Assembly: GCA_030626085.1 (NCBI GenBank) | Contig: DAOUPQ010000002.1 | Location: 1-38,725 of the forward strand | Length of the DNA: 38,725 nucleotides | Direction: 5' to 3' | Source: Flavobacteriia bacterium | GTDB taxonomy: Bacteria; Bacteroidota; Bacteroidia; Flavobacteriales; Flavobacteriaceae | Part shown: in pieces, positions 33,577-38,725 of the stretch | Layout of the letters: each line of letters begins with the position of its first letter | How positions within the stretch are numbered: position 1 is the stretch's first letter | Translations under genes and position numbers: made by a program | Notes under the pieces: model-generated | What the model saw: only the letters and a program-made list of their open reading frames with translations | Told to the model about the DNA's origin: nothing | The model's database searches: none

Positions 33577-34311
33577 TTATTTGTCATTTAAAACTTCTCT
33601 ATTTTTCATTTTTGACTTATTAAATCTTTCTGATCTAACAAATTTATAGCCACTGATCATAGAAGATACCTCACCACGACCTTCTACATAATCATGATAA
33701 AGCACAAGATAAACATGCACTACAACAAAGATAATAAATATCCATGTTGAAACATGATGGATATATCTTACAGGAATATCTCCACCAAAAAGTGGTAAGA
33801 TCCACGAAAACATATTGGTAAACCAAAAGTCGGATGTTGGAGACATTAAAGCAAATCCTGTTGAAAATTGTAAAACAAAAAGCAATGTCATAATAAGGTA
33901 TGAAAAAGCTGCCAAATAATTATGTCCAATACTAATATTTGAAAGTTTATGTTCTTTATCCGGCATTAAAAGTATGTCAACTTTAAGAACATGCCAGATA
34001 TTGCTTATACCTTTTTTTGTGAATGGAATAAAATTTTTCCAACTGGCAAATCGGTTACCTACAAAAGACCAATATAATCTAAAGATTACAGCTGCCACCA
34101 AAATAAATGCAGTAATAAAATGTATAGCTCTAACATACCCAAACCAATAAGAATTTGTTGCTTCCACATTTTGAGATATCGCAGGTGGATCAGCTATTAT
34201 AAATCCTGTAATAATTAGAATTGTTGTGGAAAATGCAGTAGTCCAGTGAAAAAACCGAACCACAAGACTCCATACATAGACTCTTTTGTAATTATAAGTT
34301 TTTGCTGCCAT
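33577..34311 (-). CDS. hyaC: Ni/Fe-hydrogenase b-type cytochrome subunit
   Basis: A 244-residue membrane protein with four predicted helices (about 18-40, 64-85, 128-152, 185-208). Histidines fit dihaem b ligation: RFFHW, AIHFITAF, GHNYLAAF and HHVSTWIFIIFVVVHVYLV. It anchors the hydrogenase to the membrane and passes electrons from H2 to quinone. It starts 26 bases after the large-subunit C-terminal frame. The family length is about 220-245. Confidence 0.94.
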   Translation of the reverse strand: MAAKTYNYKRVYVWSLVVRFFHWTTAFSTTILIITGFIIADPPAISQNVEATNSYWFGYVRAIHFITAFILVAAVIFRLYWSFVGNRFASWKNFIPFTKKGISNIWHVLKVDILLMPDKEHKLSNISIGHNYLAAFSYLIMTLLFVLQFSTGFALMSPTSDFWFTNMFSWILPLFGGDIPVRYIHHVSTWIFIIFVVVHVYLVLYHDYVEGRGEVSSMISGYKFVRSERFNKSKMKNREVLNDK

Positions 34312-34337
34312 TTTCTTTAATTTTAATTATTAAAATA

Positions 34338-34634
34338 TCAAATACTACAAGCTCCTCCTATATGAACCTGACTTATATTTTTTCCTTGTTCATCATATAA
34401 ATGAACAGCACATGCCAAACATGGATCAAATGAATGAATGGTTCTTAAAATTTCAACAGGATTTTCAGGATCAGCAACGGGTGTACCAATCAATGCAGAT
34501 TCGTAAGCAGACATTTGTCCTTTAGGATCACGAGGCCCGGCATTCCAAGTAGTTGGTACAACCATTTGATATTTTTCTGTCTTTCTATCTTTAATTTTTA
34601 TCCAGTGAGCTAAACTACCTCTTGGGGCTTCCAT
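34338..34634 (-). CDS. hyaB: [NiFe] hydrogenase large subunit, C-terminal fragment
   Basis: Ninety-eight codons in the same frame as the upstream fragment. They begin at an ATG 19 bases after its TAA and read MEAPRGSLAHW, normally an internal segment of the large subunit. The fragment carries the second pair of Ni ligands and the processing site: HSFDPCLACAVH (Cys72, Cys75, His78), then a 20-residue tail to be removed by the maturation peptidase. AAAAGGAG lies 8 bases before the ATG and looks like a Shine-Dalgarno sequence, though it also encodes the conserved K-G of the family. It could be translated by reinitiation; otherwise it is the tail of a broken gene. Confidence 0.85.
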   Translation of the reverse strand: MEAPRGSLAHWIKIKDRKTEKYQMVVPTTWNAGPRDPKGQMSAYESALIGTPVADPENPVEILRTIHSFDPCLACAVHLYDEQGKNISQVHIGGACSI

Positions 34635-34652
34635 GTAACCAACTCCTTTTGC

Positions 34653-36074
34653 TTATGCAGGCCAGGTTGATGGATCCCACTTTTCAGTAGAATCCATTAT
34701 AGTATCTCCATTTTTAATATTATTGATCAATTGATCAAAGAATTCCAATCCCCAGTCAGCTAATAATTTAGATTCTAATCCTCTTGCAGCAGTTCTGCCT
34801 AAAGTAGATAGCAATGCACCTACAGGAACATTAAGAGTCGTAAGTGCATAATCAACAACTTCTTTATATTCAGGTACTCCTTTAACATACCCTACTAACA
34901 TTCTGGATAAAGGACCCACTTCCATAGGTTTTCCCTGCCATCTTGGTGTTTTAATAAAGCTATATTCTTTATCTACATCAAGGTGTTCGAAAGGAGGTTT
35001 TGGACCTGTATAGTTAATATTTGTTTCTCCTTCCCAAGGATGTAAACCGGATTCTTTTCCTCCAGGATAATCATACCAAGATTTATTGATAAATTCTTGA
35101 ATTTCATTTGTTTTTTCAAGATCTACAGGATGTACTTTACTAAGATCGCCATTTAATATTATACCTTGTGGCCATTTATAAGTATCGATATCTCCGTAAT
35201 TACCTGTTGGCAGATCACCAAAAGATAAGTAATTGTTAAATTTATTTCCACCGATAGCACCCCAGTCTTTGTAGAAAGAAGCAATGGCTAAAAGATCTGG
35301 AATATAAACTTCATTGATAAATTTGTGCGCATCTTTTAATAATTTACTTACATACGCCAATCTTTCAATATTTAATCCACCTGCGTCACTAATATTAATA
35401 GCACTTGCCATTCCACCTACCAAGAAATGGGGGTGTGGATTTTTACCACCAAGTATTGTATGAATTTTAATAATTTCTTTTTGCCATTCTAATGCTTCTA
35501 GGTAATGTGCTACTGCCAACAAGTTTACTTCAGCAGGTAATTTCATGGCGGAATGACCCCAATACCCTTTTGCGAAAATTCCTAACTGGCCACTATCAAC
35601 AAATTTTTTAATTCTGGCCTTCACATCTGAAAAATATCCTGGAGAGCTATTATGCCATTTTGAGATACTTTGTGCCAATTCAGAGGTTGCTTTGGGATCA
35701 GCATTTAGAACTTGCGTTATATCAACCCAGTCAAGTGCATGTAAATGATAAAAGTGTATAACATGATCTTGCATAGCTTGTGACGTAGTAATAATATTTC
35801 TGGCTAATTCTGCATTTGGAGGTATAACAATACCCAAAGCATTTTCAACTGACCGAATGGAAGCAATTGCATGTACGGTTGTGCAAACACCACAGGTTCT
35901 CTGTACAAAAGCCCATACGTCTCTTGGGTCTCTTCCTTCAACAATTTTTTCCATTCCTCTTATCATAGTTGAGGAACAATATGCATTTACTACTTTACCA
36001 TCCTTTATTTCTGCTTCAACACGTAAATGTCCTTCTATTCTAGTTATCGGATCTATTACAATTCTATTTGCCAT
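34653..36074 (-). CDS. hyaB: [NiFe] hydrogenase large subunit, N-terminal fragment ending at an in-frame TAA
   Basis: 473 residues of a group 1 (HyaB/HupL) catalytic subunit. The start MANRIVIDPITRIEGHLRVE and the first Ni-binding pair RTCGVC (Cys61, Cys64) are intact, and the sequence stays family-like to …STEKWDPSTWPA. The TAA at 34655-34653 interrupts what would be a continuous A-x-AKGVGYMEAPRG stretch. Reading through it gives about 578 residues, the normal family length. Without the downstream fragment the product lacks two of four nickel cysteines and cannot form the active site. One base change (for example from GAA, CAA or AAA) or a sequencing error would make this stop. Confidence 0.93.
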   Translation of the reverse strand: MANRIVIDPITRIEGHLRVEAEIKDGKVVNAYCSSTMIRGMEKIVEGRDPRDVWAFVQRTCGVCTTVHAIASIRSVENALGIVIPPNAELARNIITTSQAMQDHVIHFYHLHALDWVDITQVLNADPKATSELAQSISKWHNSSPGYFSDVKARIKKFVDSGQLGIFAKGYWGHSAMKLPAEVNLLAVAHYLEALEWQKEIIKIHTILGGKNPHPHFLVGGMASAINISDAGGLNIERLAYVSKLLKDAHKFINEVYIPDLLAIASFYKDWGAIGGNKFNNYLSFGDLPTGNYGDIDTYKWPQGIILNGDLSKVHPVDLEKTNEIQEFINKSWYDYPGGKESGLHPWEGETNINYTGPKPPFEHLDVDKEYSFIKTPRWQGKPMEVGPLSRMLVGYVKGVPEYKEVVDYALTTLNVPVGALLSTLGRTAARGLESKLLADWGLEFFDQLINNIKNGDTIMDSTEKWDPSTWPA

Positions 36075-36149
36075 AATATATATTGTTATTTTAGTGAAAC
36101 CCTATTTTTAACAGACTTATAATCATATTTAAAATAGTAATTTGAAATA

Positions 36150-36167
36150 ATCCTACTTTAGCAGGAT
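36150..36167 (-). other. Hairpin between small- and large-subunit genes
   Basis: In the mRNA sense ATCCTGC pairs with GTAGGAT (7 bp, one G-U) around TAAA, 16 bases past the small-subunit stop. The following T content is low, so an mRNA stability or partial-termination element is more likely than a full terminator. Confidence 0.35.
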
Positions 36168-36182
36168 ATTTTTATCAATTAT

Positions 36183-37304
36183 CTATTCTTTGATACGTTT
36201 TTTATTTTCAATTGCCATTTTATGAGCAGCCTTCAGTTCCTTTTTCTTTGCCAGATTAGTGATTATTGCATGACCGGCAACTCCAACGGCAGTTGCTCCT
36301 AATACAATTTTACCAATCTTATCAGCTGTAGCTTCTATTCCCATACCAGGCACGTTTGTCAATCTTTCAGTGAAAGGTCCATTATCCCAAAAATTATTCT
36401 CACTACAACCTATACAAGGATAACCTGATTTGATAGGGAAACTAACACCATTATTCCACTCCATTGATCCGCAGGCATTATAGGTAACCGGACCTCTACA
36501 ACCTGCTTTATACAAACAATATCCTTTTTTGGCCTCTTCACTGTCATATGTCTCTGCAAAAAGTCCGGCATCAAAATTTGGTCTTCTATAGCAGCTGTCA
36601 TGTACTCTTTTTCCGTAAAATTGTTTTGGTCTGCCCATTGAGTCTAAATCTGGTAACCTACCAAAAGTTGCGTAATGAACAACAACACCGGTCATCACTT
36701 CTGAAATTGGTGGGCAACCAGGTACTCTAATGATGGGTTTATTTTTTATTATTTCATCAACAGGAACAGAACCTGTTGGATTTGGATGTGCCGCCTGAAT
36801 ACCTCCCCAAGATGAACAACTACCAAAAGCAAGAATGGCAGCAGCACCTGCAGCAGACTCTTTAAGAACCTCAATTGCAGATCTTCCGGCAATTGTGCAA
36901 TATCCTTCGTTTTTAGTAGGTATAGCTCCTTCAACTATAAGAATATATTTTCCATAATTCTCTTTCATTGATTCTTGTTTAGCTTCTTCGGCATTATGAC
37001 CGGAAGCAGCCATTAGCGTATCAGTATAATCTAATGAAATAGTATCTAAAATTAGATCTGAAACCAGTGGATGATCTGAACGTATAAAAGATTCTGTACA
37101 GCCTGTACATTCTTGAAAATGTTCCCAAATAACAGGAATTCTTTTTTTGGTTTCCAATGCTTTTACAACTTGTGAGACCACAGAAGATTCATATCCCATG
37201 AATGCCGTCATCACTGTAGCAAATTTCATAAAATCTCTTCTAGAATATCCTTTTTTTATAATATTCTCGTAATATGTATCTTCTTTTTTTACTGTTTTTC
37301 TCAT
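36183..37304 (-). CDS. hyaA: [NiFe] hydrogenase small subunit, TAT-exported and membrane-anchored
   Basis: 373 residues with a twin-arginine signal (YSRRDFMKFA, Arg22-Arg23), then the iron-sulfur subunit. The proximal cluster ligands are Cys66 and Cys69 (ECTGCTES), Cys163 (FGSCSSWGG) and Cys197 (PGCPP). The distal and medial ligands lie in VHDSCYRRP, GYCLYKAGC, 'TYNACGSMEWNNG' and PCIGCSENNFW. A C-terminal helix (~328-350, KIVLGATAVGVAGHAIITNL) anchors it outside the inner membrane beside the cytochrome b. Gly68 and Gly168 replace the two extra cysteines of O2-tolerant enzymes such as HoxK and E. coli HyaA, so a normal [4Fe-4S] proximal cluster is predicted. Confidence 0.96.
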   Translation of the reverse strand: MRKTVKKEDTYYENIIKKGYSRRDFMKFATVMTAFMGYESSVVSQVVKALETKKRIPVIWEHFQECTGCTESFIRSDHPLVSDLILDTISLDYTDTLMAASGHNAEEAKQESMKENYGKYILIVEGAIPTKNEGYCTIAGRSAIEVLKESAAGAAAILAFGSCSSWGGIQAAHPNPTGSVPVDEIIKNKPIIRVPGCPPISEVMTGVVVHYATFGRLPDLDSMGRPKQFYGKRVHDSCYRRPNFDAGLFAETYDSEEAKKGYCLYKAGCRGPVTYNACGSMEWNNGVSFPIKSGYPCIGCSENNFWDNGPFTERLTNVPGMGIEATADKIGKIVLGATAVGVAGHAIITNLAKKKELKAAHKMAIENKKRIKE

Positions 37305-37644
37305 GATGCCACATTTTATGTTACTTAAGTTACTTTAACTTTTGAGCTTAAATTTATACGGAATTTGAGAGAATTTAGATGATAAAAATCATATTTTATC
37401 TATTTAAATCTATTATAAATAATATGTATTATTAAAGTTTCTTAGTCTAATAAGCAGTTAATGAGTTATGTAGTATTTATTATTATGGTTTATTTAAGAA
37501 AGAAAATCAAAACAAGTAAAAGCGTATGCTAGTTAAAAATTTAATGGATTCGTAAATATTTTTCTATTTTAGCTGAGGTTTAAATTTACTTTTTTTAATA
37601 TTAATTATGAAAAAGTTTAATTTACCGATTTAATTTTAAATACA
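37305..37644. promoter_or_regulatory. Divergent control region between the hydrogenase arms
   Basis: These 340 bases separate the hyaA arm from hypA-hoxF. They hold a Fnr/Crp-like palindrome (37379-37392) and a second inverted repeat, AAGTTA-CTT-TAACTT (37327-37341), 23 bases before the hyaA ATG. No full TAnnTTTG promoter is visible in either direction, unlike hypF and hoxF, which suggests activator-dependent or alternative-sigma transcription. No gene-like frame is seen. Confidence 0.5.
37379..37392. promoter_or_regulatory. Fnr/Crp-family-like operator
   Basis: ATGAT-AAAA-ATCAT is a perfect palindrome close to the FNR consensus TTGAT-N4-ATCAA. It is centred about 82 bases before the hyaA ATG. 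Oxygen control of an uptake hydrogenase would be sensible, but the match is short and was found by eye. Confidence 0.4.
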
Positions 37645-37986
37645 ATGCATGAATTATCCATTGCAATGGGAATCGTAAAAATTGCTGAGAAAGAAGCAAA
37701 AAAAGCCAATGCAAAAAAAATTGACCTCATTGAACTTGAAATAGGAAAATTATCGGGCGTCGAAATAGATTCTTTAGATTTTGTATGGCCAATGGCTGTA
37801 AAAGGTACACTTCTGGAAAACGCAACTAAGAAAATATTTAATATTAAAGGAGTAGCTGTTTGTTTGGATTGTGAACATGAATATGAGATAAAAAATTATT
37901 ATGATCCCTGCCCAAAATGTGATAGCCACTTCAAAAATATTATACAAGGTAAAGAATTAAGGGTAAAAGCTTTAGAAGTTTCTTAA
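37645..37986 (+). CDS. hypA: Hydrogenase nickel incorporation protein HypA
   Basis: This 113-residue nickel metallochaperone delivers Ni, with HypB, to the large subunit. The Ni site is the N-terminal MHE (His2, Glu3), and the structural zinc site is two CxxC pairs, Cys73/Cys76 (CLDC) and Cys89/Cys92 (CPKC). The length is exactly typical. It heads the plus-strand arm and is followed by the HoxF-like gene after 174 bases with its own promoter. HypB is not in the window. Confidence 0.97.
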   Translation: MHELSIAMGIVKIAEKEAKKANAKKIDLIELEIGKLSGVEIDSLDFVWPMAVKGTLLENATKKIFNIKGVAVCLDCEHEYEIKNYYDPCPKCDSHFKNIIQGKELRVKALEVS

Positions 37987-37995
37987 TATTACTTG

Positions 37996-38040
37996 AATAC
38001 TATTATAATTTTTTAATTCTTTTAAGAATATAGTATTTTT
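37996..38040 (+). terminator. Possible terminator after hypA
   Basis: AATACTAT (37996-38003) pairs with ATAGTATT (38030-38037), enclosing an inner ATTCTT-TT-AAGAAT hairpin (38016-38029), and Ts follow. The stem is AT-only apart from two G-C pairs, so efficiency is doubtful. Confidence 0.35.
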
Positions 38041-38106
38041 AAATCAATATTCTTCCTATTTTTTTACATATCTACTAAATCGGTATTTACTGATAATTGT
38101 CATTTA

Positions 38107-38133
38107 TTGATTTTTTTTATAAAGCTACATTTG
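38107..38133 (+). promoter_or_regulatory. Promoter of the hoxF-like gene
   Basis: TTG at 38107-38109 and TACATTTG at 38126-38133 (exact -7 match) are separated by 16 bases, slightly short of the usual 18-20. The ATG at 38161 is 27 bases further on. Confidence 0.45.
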
Positions 38134-38160
38134 TTACACATTTTATTAGATATTTTTATT

Positions 38161-38725
38161 ATGGCTATACAAAATAACATTCCTTTAAGATCCTCTTTAA
38201 TGAGTGTTTTATGGGACGTGCAAAGAAGAAAAAGGTTTATAAGTCATGACGACATGACCAAAATTGCAAATGAATTTAACATGTCAAGAATGGAATTAGA
38301 AGGTGTCGTAACCTTTTATCATTTTTACCATAGAACAGATTGTGGCAAATACACCATATACATTAATGATTGTGTGATCTCTCAATATTCGGGAAGAAAC
38401 AAGATAGTTGAAGCATTTGAGGAAGTAATTGGAGTAAAAGTTGGTCATGTAACGGATGACAAAATGTTTGGTTTGTTTAAATCTCCATGTATTGGTTTAA
38501 GTGATCAAGAACCAGCATGTTTAATTAATTTTCAACCATTTACTCACCTGACTCCTCATAAGATCAAAGATATAATAGCACAAATTAGAAATGGGAAAAA
38601 AGCTTTTGAAATTTGCGACACACCTAAAAGTGTTATTCAATATAAACCAAGTATTGATAAGACGGTATTTTTTAAACCTTACGTTACATACGCCACATTA
38701 TCTTTTTTAGAAAAATATAATCCGG
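38161..38725 (+). CDS. hoxF: HoxF-like diaphorase subunit of NAD-reducing hydrogenase (3' end cut off by window edge)
   Basis: The first 188 codons run off the window. They form a NuoE-like domain whose details match HoxF of the NAD-reducing [NiFe] hydrogenase of Cupriavidus necator as I recall it: SVLWDVQRR, VTFYHFYHRTDCGKYTIYIND, MFGLFKSPCIGLSDQEPA and the LTPHKIKDIIAQI segment. HoxF joins this domain to a NuoF-like NAD/FMN/Fe-S part, not visible here. Two of the four NuoE [2Fe-2S] cysteines are replaced (CxxxxC reads CVISQY, CxxxC reads CIGLS). A separate HoxE or NuoE protein is the alternative, but the SPCIGLSDQEP segment favours HoxF. HoxU, HoxY and HoxH should follow. Confidence 0.85.
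   Translation, partial: MAIQNNIPLRSSLMSVLWDVQRRKRFISHDDMTKIANEFNMSRMELEGVVTFYHFYHRTDCGKYTIYINDCVISQYSGRNKIVEAFEEVIGVKVGHVTDDKMFGLFKSPCIGLSDQEPACLINFQPFTHLTPHKIKDIIAQIRNGKKAFEICDTPKSVIQYKPSIDKTVFFKPYVTYATLSFLEKYNP

Noticed and set aside
34653..34655. Stop inside the hydrogenase gene as a selenocysteine codon, as in [NiFeSe] enzymes
   Set aside because: Selenocysteine uses TGA and this is TAA. The NiFeSe residue also lies in the C-terminal DPCxxC motif, where both cysteines are present here.
1..38725. CRISPR arrays, tRNA or rRNA genes, insertion sequences
   Set aside because: No spaced direct repeats, no cloverleaf with a TTCRA arm, no transposase-like frame and no rRNA-like segment were seen on either strand.

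Overview
The window is low-GC, densely coded DNA from a Bacteroidota bacterium, most likely a marine or sediment member of the Flavobacteriales (Flavobacteriaceae-like). This rests on the AT-rich codon use, family content (tricorn-like S41 protease, DUF3078 outer-membrane protein, SIMPL protein, UpxY-type antiterminator, PiT with a PhoU-like tail), the near absence of Shine-Dalgarno sequences, and several intergenic matches to the Bacteroidota promoter TTG-N18/19-TAnnTTTG. Genus is not assignable by eye.

Layout. 1-4.9 kb: edge of a surface-polysaccharide locus, with a glycosyltransferase running off the left end and a divergent unit of UpxY/NusG-like antiterminator, UDP-HexNAc 4-epimerase, UDP-glucose dehydrogenase and Wza-type lipoprotein, closed by a strong terminator. 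4.9-9.8 kb: minus-strand housekeeping genes (OsmC-like protein, dipeptide epimerase, rsmI, long-chain acyl-CoA ligase, SIMPL protein). 10-28.3 kb: mixed core genes (aspS, ClC channel/transporter, GlsB-like protein, glpQ-like, tadA, murI, dxs, DUF3078, dgt, PiT phosphate transporter, tricorn-like protease, HAD phosphatase). 28.3-38.7 kb: a hydrogen-metabolism island.

The island has two arms. The minus-strand arm encodes a membrane-bound group 1 [NiFe] hydrogenase: TAT-exported small subunit, large subunit, cytochrome b and maturation endopeptidase, ending in a terminator. Then comes a separately promoted hypF-hypD-hypE unit for making and delivering the Fe(CN)2CO ligands. The divergent plus-strand arm begins with hypA (nickel insertion) and then a gene whose first 188 codons match HoxF, the diaphorase subunit of the cytoplasmic group 3d NAD-reducing hydrogenase. 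The cell therefore appears equipped to oxidise H2 into the quinone pool and also to exchange electrons between H2 and NAD(H). hypB and hypC are not in the window.

The most notable irregularities are two in-frame nonsense codons in otherwise intact conserved genes. A TAA splits the hydrogenase large subunit just before the module carrying the second pair of Ni-binding cysteines. A TAG sits at codon 12 of dgt. Each may be a real lesion, a base-calling error, or (for the hydrogenase) a functional split. The hydrogenase small subunit lacks both extra cysteines that mark the O2-tolerant [4Fe-3S] enzymes. A Fnr/Crp-like palindrome lies between the two hydrogenase arms.
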